Source: Petrocella sp. FN5 (lineage in GTDB: Bacteria > Bacillota > Clostridia > Lachnospirales > Vallitaleaceae). From it: a DNA stretch of 64,000 bases. Shown in pieces: positions 1-7,816 of this stretch. The position numbers and the translations under genes are program-made. A model generated the notes under the pieces. The model had not been told where the DNA came from and made no database searches. It saw only the letters and a program-made list of their open reading frames with translations. How positions within the stretch are numbered: the stretch's first letter is position 1; each line of letters begins with the position of its first letter. The DNA is taken from assembly GCF_029210395.1 (NCBI RefSeq), contig NZ_JARGDP010000001.1:109200-173199 (forward strand), in the 5' to 3' direction.

Positions 1-231
1 GTTGATATGTCACCTGAGTATGTGAAGGATATGCAGTTACAAGGGATGATAGATTCGGTTGGTATTGTGGATGATGATATTATTGATATAATTTATGATC
101 TGACTTATGACTACTCCAAAGACCCAAAAGACAGCTATAGGATTACACTGATCTATAAGGATTATGGTGAATACTCTTTTAGAGTCGGCGAGCTGCCTGA
201 AATACTAAAATCCTATGTGACCCAATATTAG
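1..231 (+). CDS. C-terminal part of an unknown protein (cut by window edge)
   Basis: The reading frame is open from base 1 to a TAA at 229-231, so this is the tail of a gene that begins upstream; an ATG at 7 is in frame but has no ribosome site visible before it. The visible 76 residues are acidic (a run of Asp/Ile around residues 22-30) and end with a short beta-rich looking stretch rich in Tyr and Glu. No family is recognised. It is followed after about 35 bases by a good promoter for the next gene, so it probably ends its own transcript. Function unknown. Confidence 0.5.
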   Translation, partial: VDMSPEYVKDMQLQGMIDSVGIVDDDIIDIIYDLTYDYSKDPKDSYRITLIYKDYGEYSFRVGELPEILKSYVTQY

Positions 232-267
232 CAAAGCAAACCAGATAACATGAGCCAGTCCTTCTTC

Positions 268-296
268 TTGTTAACTTCCCACGAGTTTGTTATAAT
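268..296 (+). promoter_or_regulatory. Sigma-A-type promoter of ilvE
   Basis: TTGTTA at 268-273 and TATAAT at 291-296 are separated by exactly 17 bases, and the ilvE start lies 35 bases downstream. No T-box or other leader structure fits in the short 5' region. Confidence 0.65.
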
Positions 297-330
297 GAAA
301 CGAATATAATTGAAAGTCGGGGGTGTTATC

Positions 331-1395
331 ATGTTAAATATTGAAATTATAAAAGCTAAGCAGCTCAAAGATAAACCGGATTCAAATGCTTTAGGTTTTG
401 GTAACTTTTTTACAGACCATATGTTTGTGATGGATTATCATGAAAGTGTGGGTTGGCACAACCCAAGAATTAAGCCCTATGAGGATTTGCATTTAGATCC
501 TTCAGCAGTGGTGTTTCACTATGGACAAGAAATGTTCGAAGGTCTTAAAGCTTACCGAAGAAAAGACGGAGAAATTAATCTTTTTAGACCGGACATGAAT
601 GGAAAGCGGTTAAATAACACCAATGACCGTATTTGTATGCCTCAAATTCCTGTGGAGGATTTTGTGCAAGCGGTTAGAACATTGGTTCAGATAGACGCAT
701 CTTGGGTACCCAGTGAAGAGGGAACTTCTTTGTACATTCGACCTTTTGTGATTGCTACAGAGCCAACACTCATGGTAAACCCCTCTAAGGCCTATATGTT
801 TATGATTATCCTGTCTCCGGTAGGTGCCTATTATAAAGAAGGCCTGAACCCGGTTCGAATTTATGTGGAAGACACCTATGTACGAGCTTCTAAAGGTGGC
901 GTGGGCGAGGCTAAAACCGGTGGTAGTTACGGTGCCAGTATGATTGCTCAGAGAAATGCAAAAAAAGAAGGTTTTGCCCAAGTCTTGTGGTTAGACGCCA
1001 TAGAGCACCAGTATGTGGAAGAAGTAGGCACCATGAATATTTTTTTTAAAATCCGTGGCAAAGTATATACGCCGGCATTGTCCGGTAGCATATTACCCGG
1101 CATTACGAGAGATTCTGTAATAACACTTTTAAAATCTTGGGATATGCCTGTTTATGAAGAGCGGATTTCAATGGACGATATCATTGAAGCCTCAAAAAAT
1201 GGGGATTTAGAAGAAGTGTTTGGCACAGGCACTGCAGCGGTCATATCACCAGTAGGTGGTATCCATTACAAAGGTCTTGATTTTGTGGTTCATGGTAATG
1301 AGATTGGTCCTATAACCAGGAGAATATATGACACTTTAACAGGCATGCAATACGGTGATGTGATGGATGACTTTGGATGGATTAAGACAATCTAG
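331..1395 (+). CDS. ilvE: Branched-chain amino acid aminotransferase
   Basis: PLP-dependent class IV aminotransferase of the long (mammalian-BCAT-like, about 350 residue) type. It interconverts leucine, isoleucine and valine with their 2-oxo acids using 2-oxoglutarate/glutamate in the cytoplasm. The Schiff-base lysine is K195 in the motif EAKTGGSYGAS, and the EVGTMNIFF and FGTGTAAVISP segments near residues 230 and 300 are typical phosphate-binding parts of the family. I chose the ATG at 331 because GGGGGTG ends six bases before it; an in-frame TTG at 310 would put the start upstream of that site. It is a single-gene unit with its own promoter and a strong terminator, with no other ilv genes nearby. 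Confidence 0.93.
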   Translation: MLNIEIIKAKQLKDKPDSNALGFGNFFTDHMFVMDYHESVGWHNPRIKPYEDLHLDPSAVVFHYGQEMFEGLKAYRRKDGEINLFRPDMNGKRLNNTNDRICMPQIPVEDFVQAVRTLVQIDASWVPSEEGTSLYIRPFVIATEPTLMVNPSKAYMFMIILSPVGAYYKEGLNPVRIYVEDTYVRASKGGVGEAKTGGSYGASMIAQRNAKKEGFAQVLWLDAIEHQYVEEVGTMNIFFKIRGKVYTPALSGSILPGITRDSVITLLKSWDMPVYEERISMDDIIEASKNGDLEEVFGTGTAAVISPVGGIHYKGLDFVVHGNEIGPITRRIYDTLTGMQYGDVMDDFGWIKTI

Positions 1396-1414
1396 AAATA
1401 ACAATATCACAATA

Positions 1415-1446
1415 AAAAAGACGTTGCTTAGCAACGCCTTTTTTAT
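1415..1446 (+). terminator. Intrinsic terminator after ilvE (probably bidirectional)
   Basis: A short stem CGTTGC/GCAACG (1422-1427 with 1431-1436) flanked by an A run before and CCTTTTTT after. The gene on the - strand ends at 1467, so the same hairpin can serve both directions. Confidence 0.8.
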
Positions 1447-1466
1447 TGGAAAGTCTTTGTTGACTC

Positions 1467-1763
1467 TTAAGCATATTCATAATCAACAACTACACGGTCT
1501 TTTGTAACAGCCCTTACGTATTGACCGACTTCTACATGGGCAGGATGAACGATGTAAGCTTCAAGTCCAGCTTTGTCATCAAAGCTTGTCATCAAGACAA
1601 TATCTCGCTTAGCCTCGGAAGTATTGTCGTTGAAACCGACGGATATTTCTTTTAGACTGTCCACACGGTCGAGCAAAGCTTCTAGTTTTTCTTTCAACGT
1701 TTCCCTGGTAGTATCAAGGTCCAGATCCTCATGAATGTTCCACATAACAATATGTTTAATCAT
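1467..1763 (-). CDS. Dabb-family (stress-responsive A/B barrel) protein
   Basis: A 98-residue protein matching the Dabb fold: it opens with MIKHIVMWNI, has a central V-x-F-N segment, an LMTSFDD strand and an AYIVHPAHVEV motif near residues 71-81, which are hallmarks of this small dimeric ferredoxin-like barrel family. Members bind small hydrophobic ligands or act as cyclases or monooxygenase-like proteins; most bacterial ones have no known role. A GGAGG-type site (CCTCC on the + strand, 1770-1775) precedes the ATG. It is monocistronic, transcribed away from the potassium operon. Function in this organism is unknown. Confidence 0.8.
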   Translation of the reverse strand: MIKHIVMWNIHEDLDLDTTRETLKEKLEALLDRVDSLKEISVGFNDNTSEAKRDIVLMTSFDDKAGLEAYIVHPAHVEVGQYVRAVTKDRVVVDYEYA

Positions 1764-1930
1764 AGTTAACCTCCTTTAGTTATATAGTTTGATTATATCA
1801 TGAAGCTTGCGTAAGTGCATTTTCAATCTTTGGTTAATTTTCTTATGGTTTGAATTAAGAGCTCAAAAACCAAGATTATCGGTATTGCCATTTTGACGAG
1901 ATAAGAGTATAATTTCCTATAGAATTATAA

Positions 1931-1958
1931 TTGACAAAAATAACAACACGCGTATACT
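1931..1958 (+). promoter_or_regulatory. Promoter of the c-di-AMP riboswitch/potassium operon
   Basis: A perfect TTGACA (1931-1936) lies 16 bases before TATACT (1953-1958); an alternative TATAAT at 1958-1963 is spaced too far. Transcription would start around 1965-1970, just ahead of the riboswitch. Confidence 0.7.
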
Positions 1959-1971
1959 ATAATCATATCGC

Positions 1972-2092
1972 TTAATTCATTTGAAGCGGGGGACCCACTT
2001 ACTGGGGCGAATTTTTAGCTTGTCTAAAATAGGATACTCTTTCAATCCGAGCCTGTCAGCTAACCTCGTCAGCGTAGGAAGAGGAGACTGCC
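1972..2092 (+). ncRNA. Cyclic di-AMP riboswitch (ydaO/yuaA class)
   Basis: The conserved blocks of the ydaO-type aptamer occur in order: a purine-rich GGGGGACCCA (1988-1997), GGGGCGAAT (2004-2012), an A-rich spacer ending in ACTCTTTCAATCCGAGCC (about 2035-2052), the diagnostic GTCAGCTAACCTCGTCAGCG (2055-2074), and a closing GGAAGAGGAGA. This is an established class that binds c-di-AMP and usually represses. It is followed directly by a hairpin and U tract and then by a histidine kinase and K+ uptake genes, a classic c-di-AMP target. The expected logic is OFF at high c-di-AMP. The exact 5' edge is approximate. Confidence 0.93.
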
Positions 2093-2093
2093 C

Positions 2094-2130
2094 AAAACCA
2101 TGAGGTCTTCATGGTTTTTTTGTTTTTTTG
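2094..2130 (+). terminator. Expression-platform terminator of the c-di-AMP riboswitch
   Basis: AAAACCATGA (about 2095-2104) pairs with TTCATGGTTTT (about 2108-2118) and is followed by a T-rich tail to 2129. It lies between the aptamer and the ribosome site of the kinase gene at about 2134-2143, so it can act as the ligand-controlled terminator. Confidence 0.88.
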
Positions 2131-2148
2131 TAGGAATGGAGGGATTCG

Positions 2149-3984
2149 ATGCCAAAAAGTATTAAAGGAAGATTGATATCATTTTTCATAATGATTTTGC
2201 TTATATTTACAGGTAGCAATATATGGGCTTTAATTAATTTTAATAGTCTAAGTGTTTCCATTGATAATATTATGGAATCAAATTATAAGAGTATTGAGGC
2301 GGCCCAACATATGATTGTTGCGATTGAGCGACAAGACAGTGCAGAATTGGCGCACATGTTTTCTGAGAGTGATACAACAGTATCAAATTTCATAGAAAAT
2401 CAAAAGATATTTTTGCGTTGGTTAACACGCGCCGAAGATAATATCACAGAAATAGGAGAACAGGAAGTACTGGAAAGTATCAATCAAAACTATACAGAAT
2501 ACATAGACAGTTTCACCTATTTAATTTCTTTAAATAAAGAAGATGATCCGAAAATAATGAATGACTACTACTATCAGACAATATTTCCACTGTTTGAAGA
2601 AACCAAAGAAGGATCTCGAAAATTATTGGCGATTAACCAAAACAGTATGTTAGAAAGAAAAGAAAATGCGCATAATATTGCAAGGAGAGCTATGATTTCA
2701 ACAGTGGTTGTATCGGTGTTATCCATACTGTTTGGACTTATTATTATTACAATATTATCCAACAAAATTGTTGTTCCGATACAAAACTTAATTGAAAAAA
2801 TTAAGAAAATATCTGAAGGAAATTATGATCAAAAACTTACTATAGAAGGCGACAATGAGATTGCGCAACTTGCAAAAGAGTTCAATTTAATGGCAACAAA
2901 ATTGTTGTATTATGACGAAAATAATATTAATAAACTTAAAGAAGAAAAAAATAAATCTGAAGCCATCGTTGAAAGTATAAGTGATGGTATTATAGTAACG
3001 GATAAAGAAAATAAAATTCAGCTCATTAATTATAAAGCGGAAAAAATATTTGATATCCGAGAAAACAATTGTTTGAACCAACATCTTTTAGAAGTCGTAA
3101 ACAATGAAAAATTATTTGGTTTGTTTAAGGAAGTGAATGATCATCCATATAAAAATAGATACAAGAGTTATGAAGACATTGTTGTAAAAGTAGAATCAAT
3201 GGATAAGTACTATAGAGTCCATGTACGTCCGATTAAAATCAGTAATGAATTTCACTATGGCGCGGTTGCATTAATACAAGATGTTACAAAGTTCAAAGAA
3301 GTGGATCAAATGAAATCTGATTTCATTTCAACAGTATCCCATGAATTTAGAACACCACTAACCTCAATCACAATGGGTGTGGGCTTATTGCTTGAAGAAA
3401 TACCCGGAAAACTAACAGAAAAACAGTTGGAATTGGTGGAAGCCATAAAAGAAGACTCTGAGAGGCTCAATACACTTGTTGGAGAATTGTTGGATCTTTC
3501 CAAACTGGAATCCGGTAAGATGCAGATGGATCTTCAAAATCATCAGTTAGAAGCAGTTTTTGATTATACGATTAAAATTTTTAAAATTCAGTGCGAAGAA
3601 ATTCAAGCTGAAATAATAAAAGACATACCGGAACATTTAAGCGACGTTAGAATTGATATTAGCAAAATGACTTGGGTTATATCGAATTTGATTGGAAATG
3701 CAATACGATATTTGCCTAAGCCGGGAGGAAAAATAGAGTTAGCAATAAAAGAAATCTATGGAAAACAGATTGTTTCTGTTAAAGATAATGGGTCAGGTAT
3801 GAATGAAGCGATGCAGAAACACATATTTGAAAAATTCAGTCAAGGAAAGGACATTGCAGGTGGGGCTGGTTTAGGCTTGTCTATATGTAAAGAGATTATA
3901 AAAGCCCATGGTGGTGATATCTGGGTAGACAGTGAGATTAATCAAGGTACGACTTTTTTCTTTACAGTACCAATTGTTGAGTGA
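2149..3984 (+). CDS. Membrane sensor histidine kinase (HAMP-PAS-HisKA-HATPase)
   Basis: A 611-residue two-component kinase. A membrane segment at about residues 10-30 and another at about 180-205 bracket roughly 150 residues of helical extracytoplasmic sensor. They are followed by HAMP (about 205-255), PAS (about 270-375), HisKA with phospho-accepting H398 in SHEFRTPLTS, and an HATPase_c domain with N-box Asn517, DNGSGMN and GAGLGLSICKEI boxes. It is the first gene after the c-di-AMP riboswitch and runs directly into two response regulators and Trk potassium transport genes. The architecture resembles WalK/KinB-like kinases, but the signal is unknown; K+, turgor or envelope stress is an inference from its neighbours. 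GGAGGG sits seven bases before the ATG. Confidence 0.92.
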   Translation: MPKSIKGRLISFFIMILLIFTGSNIWALINFNSLSVSIDNIMESNYKSIEAAQHMIVAIERQDSAELAHMFSESDTTVSNFIENQKIFLRWLTRAEDNITEIGEQEVLESINQNYTEYIDSFTYLISLNKEDDPKIMNDYYYQTIFPLFEETKEGSRKLLAINQNSMLERKENAHNIARRAMISTVVVSVLSILFGLIIITILSNKIVVPIQNLIEKIKKISEGNYDQKLTIEGDNEIAQLAKEFNLMATKLLYYDENNINKLKEEKNKSEAIVESISDGIIVTDKENKIQLINYKAEKIFDIRENNCLNQHLLEVVNNEKLFGLFKEVNDHPYKNRYKSYEDIVVKVESMDKYYRVHVRPIKISNEFHYGAVALIQDVTKFKEVDQMKSDFISTVSHEFRTPLTSITMGVGLLLEEIPGKLTEKQLELVEAIKEDSERLNTLVGELLDLSKLESGKMQMDLQNHQLEAVFDYTIKIFKIQCEEIQAEIIKDIPEHLSDVRIDISKMTWVISNLIGNAIRYLPKPGGKIELAIKEIYGKQIVSVKDNGSGMNEAMQKHIFEKFSQGKDIAGGAGLGLSICKEIIKAHGGDIWVDSEINQGTTFFFTVPIVE

Positions 3985-3995
3985 GGGGAGATTAG

Positions 3996-4367
3996 ATGCA
4001 AAAAATATTAGTTATAGATGATGAGAAAAATATTTTAAATACAATTGTTATGTATTTAGAAGGCCATGATTATAATGTACAAGCTATAAGCAATGGACTT
4101 GATGGCATCAAAGCAGCAAAAGATTACTTACCGGATTTGATATTACTGGATTTGGTGTTACCGGATATTGACGGCTATCTGGTATGTAAAACGATTAAAG
4201 AATTCTCAGTAACAGAAAAAATACCTGTTATTATTATGAGTGCTAAATGCCAGCAAATTGATATTGACAAGGCTTTTGATGTTGGGGCGCTCGATTATAT
4301 AATGAAACCCTTTGAACCGCAGAAACTGTTAGAAAAAATACATCATTATTTGAAGGAGCTTGTGTAA
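3996..4367 (+). CDS. Stand-alone response-regulator receiver protein
   Basis: A 123-residue CheY-like receiver with no output domain. The acidic pocket is D8-D9, the phospho-acceptor is D52 (ILLDLVLPD), the conserved Ser/Thr position is in IIMSAK, and K104 is in MKPF. It starts 12 bases after the kinase stop, with GAGGGGAG as ribosome site, and its stop codon overlaps the next start (ATGA-like overlap at 4367), indicating translational coupling. With no DNA-binding or enzymatic domain it must act by protein contact or as a phosphate relay. Its partner could be the TPR regulator next door or a Trk subunit; this is inference. Confidence 0.92.
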   Translation: MQKILVIDDEKNILNTIVMYLEGHDYNVQAISNGLDGIKAAKDYLPDLILLDLVLPDIDGYLVCKTIKEFSVTEKIPVIIMSAKCQQIDIDKAFDVGALDYIMKPFEPQKLLEKIHHYLKELV

Positions 4368-5059
4368 TGAATAAAAAGAAAATACTTATTGTCGATGATG
4401 AAAAAAATATTCGGATGACGGTTAAAAACTGTTTGAATGAAACAGAGTACCTTGTGGATATTGCTGTAAATGGAGAAGAAGGCTATGAGATGATCCAAAG
4501 TACGCAGTATGATTTGGTTCTGTTAGATATAAAAATGCCTGGTCTATCAGGAATGGAAGTACTAAAAAAAGTAAGAGATAGTAACAGTACAGTCAGTGTG
4601 GTCATGATGACAGCATACGGAACCGTTGAAAATGCAGTAGAAGCCATGAAGCTTGGTGCTGTTGACTTCTTAAGTAAACCCTTTACACCGGATGAGATTA
4701 GGACAGTTGTAAAAAAGGTGACATTAAGAAAAGATCTTGAGGAAGTGAATCTGGAATCTTATTCAGATTTAATTGAATTTGCCAAGAAGTGTATCATAGA
4801 CAAAGAATTTGGTAAGGCAGCTACATTTTTAAAGAAAGCAATCAGTATTGAAGTTGAGGCAGCGGACCCACATAATCTTCTTGGCGTTTTATCAGAGATG
4901 AATATGGATGTAAGAAAAGCACAAATTCACTATAGAGCGGCTTTAGCTTTAGAGCCTTCTCATAAAGCAGCAAGCAATAACCTATCGAGAACAACAAATT
5001 ATAGTTATACAAAAAACGGCATCGATCTCGGTGAAAACCTGGAAAAAGGTAAGAGTTAA
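4367..5059 (+). CDS. Response regulator with C-terminal TPR region
   Basis: A 230-residue protein. Residues 1-120 are a receiver with D10-D11, phospho-acceptor D54 (LLDIKMPG), T82 (MMTAYG, NtrC-like) and K104. Residues about 145-215 form TPR-like helices (a KKAISIEVEAADPHNLLG repeat and an AALALEPSHKAASNNL repeat). There is no AAA+ or helix-turn-helix domain although the receiver looks NtrC-like. The TPR half suggests the phosphorylated protein docks onto another protein. It lies between the receiver-only gene and trkA, all in one direction with tiny gaps. A regulator acting directly on potassium channel subunits is possible but unproven. Confidence 0.88.
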   Translation: MNKKKILIVDDEKNIRMTVKNCLNETEYLVDIAVNGEEGYEMIQSTQYDLVLLDIKMPGLSGMEVLKKVRDSNSTVSVVMMTAYGTVENAVEAMKLGAVDFLSKPFTPDEIRTVVKKVTLRKDLEEVNLESYSDLIEFAKKCIIDKEFGKAATFLKKAISIEVEAADPHNLLGVLSEMNMDVRKAQIHYRAALALEPSHKAASNNLSRTTNYSYTKNGIDLGENLEKGKS

Positions 5060-5075
5060 GGGAGAGCGAAGGATA

Positions 5076-5498
5076 ATGTTAAACAAAACAGAAAAATATG
5101 TGATTATCGTTGGATGTGGACGATTAGGTGGTCATTTAGCAAATATGCTAGGAGAAGGGAAAAAAAATAGCATTGTGGTGATTGATAAAAATGAAGCATC
5201 TTTTGAAAGACTGAATGCTTCTTTTAGTGGTTTTACCATTGAAGCCAACGCTTTAGAAATTGAAGTGCTAAAACAAGCAAAAATAGCATCAGCGGATGTT
5301 GTTGTTGCTACAACGAATAATGATAATATTAATATTATGGTGGCGCAAATTGCAAAAAGTATTTTTGGCGTCAATCAAGTTGTCGCTAGATTGACGGACC
5401 CTTCAAAAGAGAAGGTCTATTCTGAGCTAAACATAGAAACCATATCACCAACAGCTTTATCCGCATTAGAATTTCAACGAATAATTTTGAGAAAATAG
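5076..5498 (+). CDS. trkA: TrkA-type K+ channel subunit, RCK_N domain only
   Basis: A 140-residue Rossmann (TrkA_N/RCK_N) protein that binds nucleotide through the GCGRLGG motif at its start and D at the end of strand 2 (VVIDKN). It ends at about residue 140 with no RCK_C domain, so it should lack the c-di-AMP-binding lobe known from KtrA. ATG 5076 is chosen because GGGAGAG (5060-5066) lies nine bases before it; the longer frame from 5031 overlaps the previous gene and has no such site. It is followed immediately by a full-length TrkA and TrkH, so the pair probably builds the gating ring beneath TrkH. Confidence 0.88.
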   Translation: MLNKTEKYVIIVGCGRLGGHLANMLGEGKKNSIVVIDKNEASFERLNASFSGFTIEANALEIEVLKQAKIASADVVVATTNNDNINIMVAQIAKSIFGVNQVVARLTDPSKEKVYSELNIETISPTALSALEFQRIILRK

Positions 5499-5507
5499 GT
5501 GGACATC

Positions 5508-6173
5508 ATGAAGATTTTTATTGTAGGCGGAAGTAAAGAAGTTTACTTTTTAGCAAAAGCATTTATATCTCGAGGGTACGATTTAACAATTGTCAATGAA
5601 AATGAAGAATTCTGTAAGAGATTATCAAGAACCTTTAAAGCCACAGTGGTAAAAGGTGATGGGTCAAAACCATATATGTTAGAGGATGCCGGAATAGCAG
5701 ATGCAGACATGGTGATTGCTCTAACAGAGAACGATCCGGATAATCTGGTGGTTTGTCAAATTGCAGAAAAAATATATGGTATCAAAAAGACATTTGCGAT
5801 TGTGAATGATCCTGAAAACATACAGATATTTAAGCAATTAGGCGTTGATACGGTTATCAGTACGACAAATATTATTTCTTCATTAATTGAACAGCGGGCT
5901 ATTGTAGACGATATTCAAAATTTGATGCCTATTGCAGAAGATAAGATATCACTCATGGAAGTGGATGTTGCTTTTGAACATCCAGTTAGAGGCAAAAAGA
6001 TCCATGAAATTGATTTTCCCAAAGATGCAATAATTAGCTGTATTGTGCGTCATCAAGAGGTTATTATTGCTAAGGGTGATACACAAATTATGGATAAAGA
6101 TCGTTTGGTCATTATGAGTAAACCGAAAGTGCAATCAGAAGTTCTCAAGTGCATTCGAGGAAGGGTGGACTAA
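5508..6173 (+). CDS. trkA: TrkA-type K+ channel subunit, RCK_N plus RCK_C
   Basis: A 221-residue regulatory subunit. An N-terminal RCK_N domain has the GGSKEVYFLA variant of the nucleotide loop (the usual G-x-G-x-x-G is altered to G-G-S-x-E-V, which is odd), GDGSKP and ALTENDPDNL segments. A C-terminal RCK_C domain (about residues 140-221) ends in DTQIMDKDRLVIM. RCK_C domains are known c-di-AMP receptors in KtrA/CpaA. ATG 5508 is preferred over GTG 5499 because AGGTGG lies six bases upstream. The stop codon abuts the trkH start directly. Possibly only one of the two TrkA proteins binds NAD(H) or ATP well. Confidence 0.88.
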   Translation: MKIFIVGGSKEVYFLAKAFISRGYDLTIVNENEEFCKRLSRTFKATVVKGDGSKPYMLEDAGIADADMVIALTENDPDNLVVCQIAEKIYGIKKTFAIVNDPENIQIFKQLGVDTVISTTNIISSLIEQRAIVDDIQNLMPIAEDKISLMEVDVAFEHPVRGKKIHEIDFPKDAIISCIVRHQEVIIAKGDTQIMDKDRLVIMSKPKVQSEVLKCIRGRVD

Positions 6174-7664
6174 ATGAATTTTATCAATCAAATGAAAGCA
6201 AAATATCGTCTGCTTTTACACTATCTAGGTATTGTATTAATGCTTAACGGGGCAATTTTAATACTTCCGCTGATATCATTGATTTTTTATAGAGATGAAT
6301 CTTCAGAAGCCATATTTTTCCTTTTACCTGCCATCTTAGTTGGTATTATTGGTTTTGTTGTATGGTATTTTACAAAAAGTCAAGAACAGCAAGTAAAAGT
6401 GTCAATTAAAGAAGGTGGCATCATTGTTGTTTTGTCTTGGATAATAATCTGTATTGCATCGGCCATGCCATTTGTATTGTCTGGTCAATTGAACTTTACA
6501 CAAGCTGTTTTTGAATCCGTGAGTGGGTGGACAACAACAGGACTTTCAGTTGTAGATGTGACTAAAACTTCACATATTTTTTTGATTTGGCGAAGTACGA
6601 TGCAGTTTTTTGGTGGAGCAGGTATTGCGGTTATTGTTCTGGCTTCAATTATTGGCCCTTCTGGATTAGGTTTATATAGTGCAGAGGGAAGAACAGATTT
6701 GCTCTTACCCAACATCACAAAATCAGCTAAATTAATTATGACAATTTATATCGGTTATATTTTATCAGGGACGATTCTTTATATTATTGCGGGAATGCCT
6801 GTGTTTGATGCAATCAACCATTCAATAGCTGCATTATCAACAGGTGGGTTTTCAACTGTTCCAAATAGCATCGGCCAATATAATAATTTGGCCATTGAGT
6901 TGATCACATTAATACTCATGTTTTTAGGAACGGTTAATTTTGCAGCCCATTACTTGGTTCTTAAAGGAGAATTTAAAAAGTTTATTCAATTAGGTGAAAT
7001 TAAGCTCATGTTTTTCTTATTAAGCATTATGATCCCATTGGTCACCTATTTTTCTATGAATGAACTCTATCATAGTCTAGGGAAAGGTTTTCGAGTTGCA
7101 ATATTTGAACTGACTTCAGCCTTGTCAACGACAGGTTTTTCAACGGTGAGCTACTCAGATTGGAATGATTTTGGAATTCTTGCTATGATTGTGTTAATGA
7201 TTATTGGAGGTGGAACAGGCTCAACAGCCGGTGGCATTAAACAATATAGGATCTACGTCCTTTATAAAAGCCTTCTTAGGAACCTAAAGGGATTTATTTT
7301 ACCATCAAAGCATTATGAAGAGATTTCAGTGAATAAACCAGAAGGCAGGGTATTTCTAAAGAGCCAAGAAGTAATAAATGTTAGTAATTTTGTTTTTATC
7401 TATATTATTATTTATATTATAGGTGTGAGCATTATGTTGATGAATGGCTACCCACTTCGAGAATCACTTTTTGAGTATGCATCAAGTATTGGTACAGTCG
7501 GACTATCTGTTGGCATAACGTCCGCGAGTGCGCCAATATCTGTTTTGTGGGCTCAAATCATAGGGATGTTATTTGGTCGTTTAGAAATAATGATTATTTT
7601 TTATGCAATTATAAAAATATTTAAAGATTTAAAAATGATTCGTAATAAGGCAGGCATCATTTAG
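6174..7664 (+). CDS. trkH: TrkH/KtrB-family potassium uptake protein
   Basis: A 496-residue multispanning K+ translocating subunit. The four pore-loop repeats are visible as VSGWTTTGLSV, ALSTGGFSTV, ALSTTGFSTV and SSIGTVGLSVG, each with the selectivity Gly, and hydrophobic helices fill the rest. The IGGGTGSTAGGIKQYR intramembrane loop is characteristic of the family. The length with extra N-terminal helices suits TrkH more than the shorter KtrB. It is the last gene of the riboswitch operon. The start abuts the trkA stop with AGGAAGGG upstream. Only 36 bases separate its stop from the left end of an insertion sequence, and no terminator survives there. Confidence 0.93.
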   Translation: MNFINQMKAKYRLLLHYLGIVLMLNGAILILPLISLIFYRDESSEAIFFLLPAILVGIIGFVVWYFTKSQEQQVKVSIKEGGIIVVLSWIIICIASAMPFVLSGQLNFTQAVFESVSGWTTTGLSVVDVTKTSHIFLIWRSTMQFFGGAGIAVIVLASIIGPSGLGLYSAEGRTDLLLPNITKSAKLIMTIYIGYILSGTILYIIAGMPVFDAINHSIAALSTGGFSTVPNSIGQYNNLAIELITLILMFLGTVNFAAHYLVLKGEFKKFIQLGEIKLMFFLLSIMIPLVTYFSMNELYHSLGKGFRVAIFELTSALSTTGFSTVSYSDWNDFGILAMIVLMIIGGGTGSTAGGIKQYRIYVLYKSLLRNLKGFILPSKHYEEISVNKPEGRVFLKSQEVINVSNFVFIYIIIYIIGVSIMLMNGYPLRESLFEYASSIGTVGLSVGITSASAPISVLWAQIIGMLFGRLEIMIIFYAIIKIFKDLKMIRNKAGII

Positions 7665-7700
7665 TAAAGATAAAGCTTCCAAAATCGTTGTAGAATATGC

Positions 7701-7728
7701 CCTAAGATAGCAGTTCTGAAAGCTAAAA
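7701..7728 (+). repeat. Left terminal inverted repeat of the IS
   Basis: Matches the reverse complement of 9335-9362 at about 22 of 28 positions, including TAGCAG and TGAAAG blocks. Confidence 0.7.
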
Positions 7729-7816
7729 ATAATTCGCACAAATAGATCCCATTACAAGCCAATCGATGCTGAATATAGTAAAATAGAAGAAAAACTTATT
7801 CGCAAAGGGGTAAAAA

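Noticed and set aside
240..331. T-box or other amino-acid leader before ilvE
   Set aside because: The leader is only about 30 bases after the predicted transcription start, too short for such an element.
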